A DNA stretch of 35,543 bases from contig VGVX01000023.1 in NCBI GenBank assembly GCA_016873845.1, positions 1-35,543 on the forward strand. Reading direction: 5' to 3'. Below the pieces are notes generated by a model that was not told where the DNA came from, did not search any database, and saw only the letters and a program-made list of their open reading frames with translations. Source of the DNA: Ignavibacteria bacterium (GTDB lineage Bacteria; Bacteroidota; Ignavibacteria; Ch128b). Below are positions 1 to 7,986 of this stretch, piece after piece; the first letter of the stretch is position 1, and each line of letters begins with the position of its first letter. Position numbers and translations under genes: made by a program.

Positions 1-338
1 GAAGTATCTGTCCATTCATAAATATCTTTGCCAGACACAATTCTTTTATAAGAAGTATCTAGCTCACCTCCACCAGTAATAAAAATCTGAGCCACATCGT
101 TATATCCGCCAAATGAAAAATTAATTGCGTTAATCTTCTCCATCACACTTTGAGGTGTTCCGATTCGATTATTCAGCGAATCGAGTTCAGAATATTGATA
201 GTTGAATATTTTTCCAGCAGTAAGAGAAAAGCTTACATTAATACCAGCTCCAGGTTCATTAGGGGAATCTTTTTTTGTACATGAAGCGATAAAAACTGCA
301 GCGGCAATTGCTGTAATAAAAATTATTTTTGATTTCAT
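1..338 (-). CDS. Lipoprotein of unknown function, C-terminal part cut by window edge
   Basis: An open frame runs from an ATG at 338 to the window edge without a stop, giving about 112 residues. It starts MKSKIIFITAIAAAVFIASC, a short basic N-terminus plus a hydrophobic stretch ending in an I-A-S-C lipobox, so Cys20 should be lipidated and the protein exported. The mature start is TKKDSPNEPG, a polar linker, followed by beta-rich sequence without a motif I recognise. A GAGAGGGA ribosome binding site lies about 5 nt upstream of the ATG, which supports the start. The anchored jelly-roll gene lies 60 nt upstream on the same strand, so the two may be co-transcribed. The product is hypothetical; the lipoprotein call itself is strong. 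Confidence 0.8.
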   Translation of the reverse strand, partial: MKSKIIFITAIAAAVFIASCTKKDSPNEPGAGINVSFSLTAGKIFNYQYSELDSLNNRIGTPQSVMEKINAINFSFGGYNDVAQIFITGGGELDTSYKRIVSGKDIYEWTDT

Positions 339-398
339 AGTTCCCTCTCTTAAAATATTTTAAGTTTAATTCTTTAATCAAAGTTAATTAATTGAATT

Positions 399-1055
399 TT
401 AATTTTCCTTTTCAGGTTTAAGAAAATATTTATGTGCAACCTCAACAGGAAACAACTCAAGTTTATCGAACCATACTTTTCCTTTCCCTTCGAGCGCACA
501 TTTTACAAGCAGGTAAGCGATGTTTTCGTTTTGTGTCCGAATCCAGGTCGTATAGTAAGTCCAATCCGTTGTACCTTCGATAAGATCTGTATTTGTGACT
601 GTTAAAAGACTATCCCTTTGATCATATAGTTCGAGTGAAATAAATGCAGCATCTGCATTTTCAGTTTTGATGAAAGAATTAAAAATTAGTTTTTTATCAA
701 AGGGGACATTTTCAAACTTCTGATATATAAATATCGAAACCGGTTCACTCCTCTCAAAAAATTTTTTATCTGAACTAATCACAAAAGATTTTCTTCCGTC
801 TTTATAATTCTCATCAGAATATTCCAAATTAACACCCGCGAAAAAATCATTTGCTTTTATCCAGTGATTGAAGCCGGGCTCTTCAAAAGAAGCATTCAAA
901 AGAATGTTTTTTGTGAATTCAATATCTTTAGTCGATTCTGACTCGGTTTTAGAGATATTAGAGTTTCGATTCACCGCAAATAGAATAACAAGCGTAACAA
1001 CTGTTGCGATTAGAGTAAGAATAAGAAGAAATTTCTTTCTTAATAATTCGTTCAT
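399..1055 (-). CDS. Membrane-anchored protein with a CBM4/9-like jelly-roll domain
   Basis: The chosen start (MNELLRKK) gives 218 residues. The frame is open further upstream, but that extension lies across the divergent promoter region and reads like translated intergenic DNA. Residues about 7-26 form one hydrophobic segment after a basic N-terminus, either an uncleaved signal anchor or a signal peptide. From residue about 48 the sequence has the pattern of carbohydrate-binding jelly rolls of the CBM4/9 type: an N-x-SFE-x-PGFNHW start, a central Y-x-D-G-x-K-S-F strand, and a closing G-K-V-W-F-D-K-L-E-L-F strand. A role in binding glycans or in protein contacts at the envelope is inferred. 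No enzyme motif is visible. A Bacteroidota-type promoter lies at 1128-1157. Confidence 0.7.
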   Translation of the reverse strand: MNELLRKKFLLILTLIATVVTLVILFAVNRNSNISKTESESTKDIEFTKNILLNASFEEPGFNHWIKANDFFAGVNLEYSDENYKDGRKSFVISSDKKFFERSEPVSIFIYQKFENVPFDKKLIFNSFIKTENADAAFISLELYDQRDSLLTVTNTDLIEGTTDWTYYTTWIRTQNENIAYLLVKCALEGKGKVWFDKLELFPVEVAHKYFLKPEKEN

Positions 1056-1104
1056 CTTAAATGTTTCACTTAGAAATTTTAATCGACAAATTAAAATTGT
1101 AAAT

Positions 1105-1130
1105 TTGAACAACCGAATTGTTCTGTTCAA
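1105..1130. promoter_or_regulatory. Nested inverted repeats, possible operator
   Basis: TTGAAC (1105-1110) pairs with GTTCAA (1125-1130), and GAACAA (1107-1112) pairs with TTGTTC (1118-1123). The element overlaps the TAACTTTG box and the likely start site of the leftward promoter, and lies just upstream of the rightward glycosyltransferase genes. An operator role is inferred from position and symmetry only. Confidence 0.3.
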
Positions 1131-1157
1131 AGTTACAATTACATTATTAATATACAA
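1128..1157 (-). promoter_or_regulatory. Bacteroidota-type promoter for the jelly-roll gene
   Basis: On the minus strand TTG (1155-1157) is followed after exactly 19 nt by TAACTTTG (1128-1135), matching the TTG-N19-21-TAnnTTTG form known for the Bacteroidota primary sigma factor. Transcription would start near 1121, leaving a leader of about 65 nt before the ATG at 1055. Confidence 0.55.
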
Positions 1158-1180
1158 TAAATAAGATAGATATTGCTGTA

Positions 1181-1987
1181 TTGAAAACTTCGATAATTAT
1201 TGCGTTTTACAATAGAATCGATTTTATTCAGCTTGTGCTTGCGGGATTTGAGAGACAATCGTTCAAAGAGTTTGAAATAATAATCGCTGACGATGGTTCA
1301 GATGAAAAATCTTTGTACGAATTGAAAGAAATTATTAAAAAATCATCGCTCAGTATAAAACATGTTTGGCATGAAGATAAAGGTTTCAGAAAAAATAAGA
1401 TTCTGAATAAAGCTGTAATTGAATCTGCGTCAGATTATCTCGTCTTTGTTGATGGCGATTGTATCCCTCATCGCGAGTTTACCGCCGAGCATTTCAGGAA
1501 CAGAGCGGAAAAAAAATGTTTGGCAGGCAGGAGAGTTAATTTATCTAAAAGGATCACTTCCAAATTAAATCCTGAAGAAATCAAAAATGGTTTTCTTGAA
1601 AAAAAGCTCGTTACAATTCTTTTCGATAGTATTTTTGGTAAAACTTATGATGCCGAAAAGGGCTTTTATATTAAATCGCAGTTTGTTAGAGAAATTATAA
1701 ATCGAAAAAAACGAGGGCTGCTCGGCTCAAACTTCTCTATTCATAAAAAAGATCTTTTGGACATCAACGGCTTCGATGAGCGCTACGACGGAGCTTCGGT
1801 GGGCGAAGATACAGATATTCAATTCAGATTAGAGCTTAATGGAGTTAAGATTGAATCGTTAAATAATGCAGCGATCCAATATCACATCTATCACGATTAT
1901 CAAGAAAGAGCAATGAAAAATTGGGAGATATTTAAATCTGTGAAAAAGTCCGGAATTTATTTTACGCCGTATGGAATCCAAAAATAA
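1181..1987 (+). CDS. Family 2 glycosyltransferase (GT-A fold)
   Basis: The 268-residue protein begins MKTSIIIAFYNR, the usual first strand of a GT2 enzyme. DDGSD (residues 37-41) fits nucleotide-sugar binding and DGDC (91-94) is the metal-binding DxD-type motif. FDERYDGASVGEDTD (198-212) resembles the C-terminal galactosyltransferase-type segment with the acidic ED pair expected for the catalytic base region. No transmembrane segment is present, so it is probably cytosolic or peripherally bound. The start codon is TTG at 1181; no ATG fits before the first conserved strand and no strong ribosome binding site is visible. The GT9 gene follows after 41 nt, and together they suggest transfer of sugars to an LPS core or surface glycan. 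The donor and acceptor sugars cannot be told from the sequence. Confidence 0.85.
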   Translation: MKTSIIIAFYNRIDFIQLVLAGFERQSFKEFEIIIADDGSDEKSLYELKEIIKKSSLSIKHVWHEDKGFRKNKILNKAVIESASDYLVFVDGDCIPHREFTAEHFRNRAEKKCLAGRRVNLSKRITSKLNPEEIKNGFLEKKLVTILFDSIFGKTYDAEKGFYIKSQFVREIINRKKRGLLGSNFSIHKKDLLDINGFDERYDGASVGEDTDIQFRLELNGVKIESLNNAAIQYHIYHDYQERAMKNWEIFKSVKKSGIYFTPYGIQK

Positions 1988-2028
1988 TAGCTCATTTTTA
2001 GTTTTTTCTACTGAACAAATCTTTAAAG

Positions 2029-3087
2029 GTGAAAAATAAATACTTGAAAATTTTGTCTCGCCCGGAAAAGGTCAAAAATATTCTTGTTGTTCGTCAGCAT
2101 AATCAAATTGGGGATATCATCGTCTCAGTTCCAATGTTTGCTGCATTGAAAAAAAAATTCCCGAATGCATCGCTCGCGCTTGCAGCAGCACAAACAAATT
2201 ATCCAGTTCCATTTTTAAAGATGAATCCCTATTTAAGCGAAGCGATCGTATTTGACAGATCTTCACTTATAAATGTAATTAAATTTTTTATCAAGCTGCG
2301 AAAAACTAAATTTGATATTGGCATTGTTCCATCTACAATAAAAATTTCGAGGACTTCCCATTTAATAAATTATCTTTCCGGTGCAAAAATTCGGATTGGC
2401 GTGAGGAGTGTCGGAAGTGTTTCAAATAAATCTTCCAGATTATTAAATATTAAATCCGATTACGAATGGATAAAAAATAACATTCATCAGATTAAAAGAA
2501 ACCTTGATGTTGTTCAGCAGATTGGTTGTTTCTTATCGGAGGAAGAAATTAACGATTGTCTGCAGAGTTCAATTCAGAGGAATCTTCCTTTTGCTGAAAA
2601 ATTTATTCACAACCAATACAAAAATAGGAATAAACCACTAATTGGAATTCATGTTGGGGCGGGACAGAAAAAAAATATCTGGCCAGCTTTGAATTATTTT
2701 CAGCTAATTGAAAAGCTGTTGGAAAAATTTGCATTGAATCTCTTGATTACTTGTGGACCTCTTGACAGTGAAATTGTCGAGAAATTGAGCCATAAATTTA
2801 AAAAGTTGAAAATAAAATATGTCGTCGAAAAGGAATTTGAATTAAATGATCTAACCGGGATTATTAGTAAAATGGATTTATTTATTACAAATAATACCGG
2901 AACTATGCACATTGCGGGAACCACCGGCGTGAACATGATTTCACTTTTTACTGAAGCAGAAGCGGCGGAATGGAATCCATACGGCGAGAACAAATTTTAC
3001 GTACAATCAAAAACAGATAACATCAACGATATATCCGTCAATGAAGTCTTGGAATTAGCGTTAAAAATTTTGAATAAGCAGAATTAA
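2029..3087 (+). CDS. Family 9 glycosyltransferase, ADP-heptose:LPS heptosyltransferase-like
   Basis: The 352-residue protein has the two-domain GT-B pattern of GT9. The N-terminal domain opens ILVVRQHNQIGDIIVSVPMF with the invariant IGD at residues 27-29, and the C-terminal domain has GIHVGAGQKKNIWP, then ITNNTGTMHIAG, the donor-site segment of WaaC/WaaF-like enzymes. The family usually adds ADP-activated heptose to the inner LPS core on the cytoplasmic face of the inner membrane. The start is GTG at 2029, immediately preceded by AAAGG, which is too close to act as its ribosome binding site; a TTG five codons further in (2044) would have better spacing and cannot be excluded. It follows the GT2 gene by 41 nt and probably shares its transcript. 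The sugar specificity is not readable. Confidence 0.88.
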   Translation: MKNKYLKILSRPEKVKNILVVRQHNQIGDIIVSVPMFAALKKKFPNASLALAAAQTNYPVPFLKMNPYLSEAIVFDRSSLINVIKFFIKLRKTKFDIGIVPSTIKISRTSHLINYLSGAKIRIGVRSVGSVSNKSSRLLNIKSDYEWIKNNIHQIKRNLDVVQQIGCFLSEEEINDCLQSSIQRNLPFAEKFIHNQYKNRNKPLIGIHVGAGQKKNIWPALNYFQLIEKLLEKFALNLLITCGPLDSEIVEKLSHKFKKLKIKYVVEKEFELNDLTGIISKMDLFITNNTGTMHIAGTTGVNMISLFTEAEAAEWNPYGENKFYVQSKTDNINDISVNEVLELALKILNKQN

Positions 3088-3389
3088 TTAAACACAATTT
3101 GTTTGAAATGTTTATTAACAGACGATCAGTGAAAATATTAACAAGAAGGGTATTAATCTTAGTGTATAACACTTTTCATTAATCAATTTGAAAAAATCAA
3201 AATCAAAAAATGAAAGTGAATGTGAAAATTACAACTAATACTATGATCACAGTTAAAATTAAATACTGAAATCGTTTTGAAGAGTCGTTGTTAGCCATTA
3301 ACTACTCCTTATAGTTATACTAAATTTCCCCCAATGTTCATTTAAATATTATCAATCAAAAAATAAATTGCAAGTCCATCTCGATATGA
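3088..3389. other. Intergenic stretch holding one short gene
   Basis: This 302-nt stretch separates the plus-strand GT9 gene from the minus-strand GH15-like gene. The only supported content is the 31-codon gene at 3203-3298 (minus). A weak 5-bp inverted repeat (AAACA/TGTTT) follows the GT9 stop, but it has no T-run in the right place and I do not call it a terminator. Confidence 0.6.
3203..3298 (-). CDS. 31-residue single-pass membrane peptide
   Basis: A 31-codon frame starts at ATG 3298 and ends in TGA at 3203-3205. The product is a short polar head (MANNDSSKRF) followed by about 20 hydrophobic residues (QYLILTVIIVLVVIFTFTFIF) reaching the C-terminus, so it should be one inner-membrane helix. 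A near-consensus AAGGAG lies 6 nt before the ATG and is among the best ribosome binding sites in the window; this is the main reason to accept so short a gene. The basic KR just before the helix predicts the N-terminus inside. It lies 91 nt downstream of the GH15-like gene on the same strand. Tail-end membrane peptides of this size often modulate membrane complexes, but no function can be assigned. Confidence 0.6.
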   Translation of the reverse strand: MANNDSSKRFQYLILTVIIVLVVIFTFTFIF

Positions 3390-5600
3390 TCACTCCCGAA
3401 TTTCAATTTGAGATAATATGTATACACCGGCACCAAATCCAACCATAGGACAAGCTCCTTCATAAGTTGAAGATTCTTCTCCATATAGTTCGGCAATCAA
3501 ATTAAAATTTAGTTTTGACTGTTCAACAATCCAATTTATTAATTGATTCGCTTTTCTCAATTCTCCGAATTTTTTAAGAGAAGAGGCTATCCTAAGGTTC
3601 AGAAAAATCCACTCCTGACTATCGTACCAATCGCCTTTGTTGATCCGAAAATAACCTCTCTGCTTTTCTTTGAATCTTAAATTACGTGCGTAATTGTTAA
3701 AATGAGAATTAAAAAGAGATTTATCTTTGATCAGTTCAAAATTAAATACTTCGAACGTCGAAGCATCAAAATGATCGTACTCATTCGGATTGACGGATTC
3801 AAAATTTCCTTTAAAATATTTTTTTTTGACAGTTAAATAATTATTTATTCCGCTAATCAATCTGTTATATGCAGTGAGAATCCATTTGGAATAATCAATA
3901 TCTTTTAAACGACAAAGTTCGGCAAATGACAATAATCCCCTCGCACAGGCGATAGTTGTATATGCAAATTGCTTCCCCGGCAAATGCCTTTCCCACGGAC
4001 CTGAATCCTTTCGGATTAGATTATTTTTTTCTATCGAATTAATTATTACATCCACTACTTTATTTTTAATTATCTCAAAATTTTCGTTGAGAAAATTTTC
4101 ATCGTTGCTATTTTTTACATATTCAGAAAAAGCCCAAAGGAAAAGTCCGAACCCATCTAATTCAATATTCGGTCCATTTTCATTATAGTCCGATTCTTCA
4201 ACTCCAGTACCAAAATATCTGCACACGGAAATTAAATAATCTGAACTGATGCCATAGTCAATTCCATCGGAGTGAATAAATTTTTTATAGAATCCTGTTT
4301 CCGCTTTAATGAAAAAGTTTAATGCACTCTTTGCTTCGCTTAAAAAACCGAGTTTTGTTAATGCAAAAATAGAGTAGGCAGCGTCACGTATCCAGCAAAT
4401 GTTCCACATCCCCGGTGGAAGCGATGCTAGAATTTGTCCGCGTGATTTCGGAAATATTTCACCTTGAGAAACTTGTGACATTTTCAAAACAGTTATTGAC
4501 TGCTCGAATAAATTCCGTTCATCTATACTCAAGTGTTGTGTAATATTTGCTCTCGCAAACAATTCCTGAGAAAAGTTTAATTCACGCTCAACAAAATCAT
4601 GAGAGGTAAGAATTATAGCTTTAGCATTTAGAAGAACTTTCGAATTATTATGCAGCGAATCGTTAAACGAAAAAAGAAAATACTTTTCCGTCTTGCCATC
4701 AGCTCTTTGTTTAATGATTTCTTCGGAAACAATTTCACCTGCAGCAGTAGAGTAGTTTACATTTATATTCTCAATTTTCTCAGCATTTCCTGTAATTGTG
4801 ATGTAGAAAACTTTATTATCCTCAGTAAAGGAAGTTAAATATCTGACTTCGAAATTTTTGTATTTAACTAAGATTAAATGTGAATTCTTCTCGTATTCAG
4901 TGGAAAAAGGGGAGTCATCAGTTTCCAACTTCAGATTTTTTATGAAGGGTAATACTTTTCTTGCAGAATCATAAGCAGCAAAAATATGAGGGTAAACATT
5001 TTCAATCAGATGCAATTTTTCATTGTAAACAGCAGCAATTAATCCGTTCGAAGTAACTAATTGATAAAATGATTTTTTCGGGCCAGGTCCGAGATTCAAT
5101 TCTTCAACATAATCCTGTTCATTAAAAATTCCCAAAATGCCGGAGTGAATTCCGCCAGGCGCACCCATATCATAGACCCGCACTGCAAGAACATTTTCCT
5201 GTTTTAGTAGTCCTTTTGGAATTTGATATGCCCTCTGCTGATTCCAAGTTGATTGAGCTAACGGTGGAAATTTACCTGATGATCCAATTAGTGTTCCATT
5301 CAAATAAGTTTCATCACTATCATCGACTTTTCCAACTAAAAGAAAAAGTTTTTCGTTTAAGTTTTTGATATCAACAGAAAAATGAAGCCTATACCAAGCG
5401 AATCCGTCATAATTTTCAAATCCGGAATTTTCCCAATGCGAAGGGACTTTTATTTTTTCCCAATCTGAATTATCGTAGTCGGTAAATTTATAATTCGCAT
5501 CATCTCCAACCTTAAATAACCATTCATTCGAAAACTGAATTACTTGAGAAAAACTACAGGCTTGATTAAGAATAAAAAAAAATAAAATTCTTATCATCAT
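3390..5600 (-). CDS. Exported GH15-like glycoside hydrolase with N-terminal jelly-roll domain
   Basis: The 736-residue protein has a signal peptide (MMIRILFFFILNQACSFS). Residues about 25-160 form a beta-galactosidase/sialate-esterase-type jelly roll, with WLFKVGDD, DWEKIKVPSHWE, WYRLHF and a YLNGTLIG strand. From residue about 390 the sequence turns helical with features of an (alpha/alpha)6 barrel: WNICWIRDAAYSIFALTKLG, IELDGFGLFLWAF, DSGPWERHLPGKQFAYTT, and a late LIAELYGEESSTYEG. WIRDA, a Glu in the PWE motif and a late acidic motif match the glucoamylase family GH15, where two glutamates are the general acid and base. Action on alpha-glucan or a related surface or scavenged glycan is inferred. 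Two adjacent ATGs (5600, 5597) are possible starts. The gene starts 4 nt after the lamin-tail protein's stop, so the two are probably translated from one message. It lacks the NPFNP sorting domain. Confidence 0.75.
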   Translation of the reverse strand: MMIRILFFFILNQACSFSQVIQFSNEWLFKVGDDANYKFTDYDNSDWEKIKVPSHWENSGFENYDGFAWYRLHFSVDIKNLNEKLFLLVGKVDDSDETYLNGTLIGSSGKFPPLAQSTWNQQRAYQIPKGLLKQENVLAVRVYDMGAPGGIHSGILGIFNEQDYVEELNLGPGPKKSFYQLVTSNGLIAAVYNEKLHLIENVYPHIFAAYDSARKVLPFIKNLKLETDDSPFSTEYEKNSHLILVKYKNFEVRYLTSFTEDNKVFYITITGNAEKIENINVNYSTAAGEIVSEEIIKQRADGKTEKYFLFSFNDSLHNNSKVLLNAKAIILTSHDFVERELNFSQELFARANITQHLSIDERNLFEQSITVLKMSQVSQGEIFPKSRGQILASLPPGMWNICWIRDAAYSIFALTKLGFLSEAKSALNFFIKAETGFYKKFIHSDGIDYGISSDYLISVCRYFGTGVEESDYNENGPNIELDGFGLFLWAFSEYVKNSNDENFLNENFEIIKNKVVDVIINSIEKNNLIRKDSGPWERHLPGKQFAYTTIACARGLLSFAELCRLKDIDYSKWILTAYNRLISGINNYLTVKKKYFKGNFESVNPNEYDHFDASTFEVFNFELIKDKSLFNSHFNNYARNLRFKEKQRGYFRINKGDWYDSQEWIFLNLRIASSLKKFGELRKANQLINWIVEQSKLNFNLIAELYGEESSTYEGACPMVGFGAGVYILSQIEIRE

Positions 5601-5604
5601 GAGT

Positions 5605-7842
5605 TTACTTCAGCTTGCGAGCTACGACAAGCGTTTTTTTAACCTTATCAACAACTCCATTGGTTTGATTTATTGCTTCGAGCAGAACTGCATAAATACC
5701 AATTCTCAGTGGCTGCTTGTGATCATCAAGACCATTAAAAATTATAGATCCTCCAGCACTGCTTGGTTGGTTATCCGCGAGGGTTCTTACGAGTCTGCCT
5801 TGGCTGTCATATATTCTGATACGGATCGATGCAGTCGATTGTGAAAGTTTGTAAGTGAAAATTGTAAAATCTTCGAATCCGTCATTATCTGGCGAAAATG
5901 GATTTGGAGAAATCTCAAGAGAAGATTGCGAAGGAAGAGTTCTCGTGAAGATACTGTTTTGTTTTCCAGGCGAACCGCCAAGTATATTTACTGAGGTACT
6001 CCAGTTTTTTGCATCAGTTGATGAAAGAAGTGGATTAATTCTCTCAAGTGATCTTCCTTTTGTATCTTCAATTTCAGAATTGTGCCATTTAGCATTGTAA
6101 AAAACACTGTCGATAGTATTTCCAAATAGATCGATAATTTTAACCATGTCTTCGGTATTTGATAAGCTGAGGTCAGAACGATTCGCAATTACAACATAAT
6201 AATTCGGTGAACCTTCAGCCAAATAAGAAAAGTGTTTTAAATTCGATGAATCCGCCGACAGAATAACATATCCACCAGGTGGAATTTTTTTGATCTTTCC
6301 CGATAAAGTTAAAGTCAATCCACCATTTTCAGTGTAACGCCAGCCGGCTATGTTTATTGTATCGGAGGTTGTATTATAAAACTCAACATATTCTGAAAGT
6401 CCGCTTAACTGATCAAACATTATTTCATTAATAACAAATGAATTTCTTGAATAGCTCTTTGCATCTTTAGCGCTGTTTTCTTGACCTGGCGTTCCGCCGC
6501 TGTCGGCGAACGATGCAACCCAATTCGATTGTTTGGTTGAACTTTCTGTTAAGCTAATTCTCTCGAGAGAATTTCCTTTTATTCCCCAGCTTGATAAATA
6601 AAACACAGAATCCATCACGGCACCTCGATGATCGTAAAGTACGACACCATCTTTGTCATTGTTTAAAGCAGGAATACTCACTCGTATAATTTTTGAAGGA
6701 ATTGATGCGTAGAAATTTTTTATTGCGGTTGTATCTGTTGCAAGAATTAAAAAAGATTTTGGCAAAAAATTAAAATCAGAATTCGTGATCGTCGCCAAGG
6801 TTGGAGTCGATAAAACGTCGGAGATTTTCCAACTTTTTAAATTTATTGTTCCATCAGTATTATTGAATAACTCAACCCACTCCGGCTCACCTGTTAAAGG
6901 ATCAAACATAAATTCATTTATGAGTATTGACTTCGGAGAAAGTCCAGGCTCTATTGAAATGGAAAAATTATTATTGGATAAATTTTCATCCTGTGTAAAT
7001 TCTATTGAACAAAACGCAACGACACGATTAAGGATCCTATTGATTTTTTGTGTCGCAATCACCAACAAAGAGTCTCTTGCATTTAAATTGGAGATTGGCA
7101 CGCTGGGCAAATCAATATCTGGAATCGAGTCGCCATTCGTATCGTATGAAAATTTAACGCTGAAATTCTGAGCAGGATTCAATCCCAAATTTTTTATCAT
7201 TGCACTAATGGAGATTGTATCGTTCAAAACCGGAGCAGACGGCGAAAAGAAAATTGATGTGACTCCAAGATCATACTCCTTTGGAGATACGCTATTCGAT
7301 CCTCCCGGTGAACCATTAATCACAAGACTATTAGCCCAATTACTCGCAGAGTTATTTGCGATAAGAATGACTTTTTCATCGGAGTAGCCAGTCGGATTAG
7401 GGACAGAATAAGTATAGGAAGAAGTTGTATCTCCTTTCGAGTTGATTAATTTTAACTCTCTTGCTTCAGTATTAGCCATTCCTGATGTACCGAATGAATG
7501 ATCATGAATCTTTAAGATAAGAGACGAAGAAGGAACGGTGTATCCACCTAAATAGTCTTGTTCAAAGATAATTGCATATTTTCTCGGTGCGAGTTTAGTT
7601 CCATATCCAGCATCTGTGATATTATCGGGCGTGGAAGCCGCATAACGGATTTTCCAGCTCGATAGGTTGAATGAATCAGTATAACTTGTATTGAACAGCT
7701 CGATAAATTCATTATTTGAAAATGAGGTCACCGGATTGAACATTATTTCAGAAAATACAATGGATGTATCCGACTGAGAAAAAACCAAGCTGACGTGCAG
7801 GACGATTGCCAGCATGGGAATAAAATAAAATTTTTGTTTCAT
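5605..7842 (-). CDS. Exported protein with three lamin-tail domains and a FlgD-like C-terminal domain
   Basis: Starting at MKQKFYFIPMLAIVLHVSLVFSQ the protein has 745 residues and a clear signal peptide; the longer open frame upstream lacks signal-peptide logic. Three lamin-tail domains are readable by their openings: IVFSEIMFNPV...NEFIELFNT (about 28-150), ILINEFMFDP...PEWVELFNNT (about 305-430) and FVINEIMFDQ...SEYVEFYNTT (about 468-600). A CARDB-like domain (YDLGVTSIFFSP...) lies between the first two. The C-terminus (about 645-745) is ISPNPFSPDNDGFEDFTIF...IRIYDSQGRLVRTL...NGLDDHKQPLRIGIYAVLL, a FlgD-Ig/CHU_C-like end that differs from the NPFNP domains elsewhere here. Bacterial lamin-tail proteins are surface proteins often found with nucleases or hydrolases. 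The GH15-like gene follows 4 nt downstream, so they form one unit. No ribosome binding site is visible, which is common in Bacteroidota. Confidence 0.82.
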   Translation of the reverse strand: MKQKFYFIPMLAIVLHVSLVFSQSDTSIVFSEIMFNPVTSFSNNEFIELFNTSYTDSFNLSSWKIRYAASTPDNITDAGYGTKLAPRKYAIIFEQDYLGGYTVPSSSLILKIHDHSFGTSGMANTEARELKLINSKGDTTSSYTYSVPNPTGYSDEKVILIANNSASNWANSLVINGSPGGSNSVSPKEYDLGVTSIFFSPSAPVLNDTISISAMIKNLGLNPAQNFSVKFSYDTNGDSIPDIDLPSVPISNLNARDSLLVIATQKINRILNRVVAFCSIEFTQDENLSNNNFSISIEPGLSPKSILINEFMFDPLTGEPEWVELFNNTDGTINLKSWKISDVLSTPTLATITNSDFNFLPKSFLILATDTTAIKNFYASIPSKIIRVSIPALNNDKDGVVLYDHRGAVMDSVFYLSSWGIKGNSLERISLTESSTKQSNWVASFADSGGTPGQENSAKDAKSYSRNSFVINEIMFDQLSGLSEYVEFYNTTSDTINIAGWRYTENGGLTLTLSGKIKKIPPGGYVILSADSSNLKHFSYLAEGSPNYYVVIANRSDLSLSNTEDMVKIIDLFGNTIDSVFYNAKWHNSEIEDTKGRSLERINPLLSSTDAKNWSTSVNILGGSPGKQNSIFTRTLPSQSSLEISPNPFSPDNDGFEDFTIFTYKLSQSTASIRIRIYDSQGRLVRTLADNQPSSAGGSIIFNGLDDHKQPLRIGIYAVLLEAINQTNGVVDKVKKTLVVARKLK

Positions 7843-7896
7843 AGCGGAAAAATAACATAAAATTATTGCAGTTGGAAGATACAAAGGAATTTTTAT

Positions 7897-7904
7897 CAAA
7901 GCTA
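7897..7904 (-). promoter_or_regulatory. Possible -7 box (TAGCTTTG) for the lamin-tail operon
   Basis: TAGCTTTG matches TAnnTTTG and lies 55 nt upstream of the ATG at 7842. No TTG is found at the usual 19-21 nt further upstream, so only half of the promoter pattern is met. Confidence 0.3.
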
Positions 7905-7943
7905 TTGGGAGGCGGGGGTAAAAATAGGGCAGACAAGTAGAGA

Positions 7944-7973
7944 TTGAATAAAAAAAAATATTTGTTATCTTTG
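7944..7973 (+). promoter_or_regulatory. Bacteroidota-type promoter for the STAS gene
   Basis: TTG (7944-7946) is followed after 19 nt by TATCTTTG (7966-7973), a full match to TTG-N19-21-TAnnTTTG. The predicted start site lies only a few nucleotides before the GTG at 7987, so the leader would be very short, with GAGG at 7979-7982 as the ribosome binding site. Confidence 0.55.
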
Positions 7974-7986
7974 CATTCGAGGAATA

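Noticed and set aside
868-1164. 98-codon plus-strand frame antisense to the jelly-roll gene
   Set aside because: The minus-strand protein has a signal anchor and jelly-roll pattern; the plus-strand translation is a shadow of it with no protein-like features.
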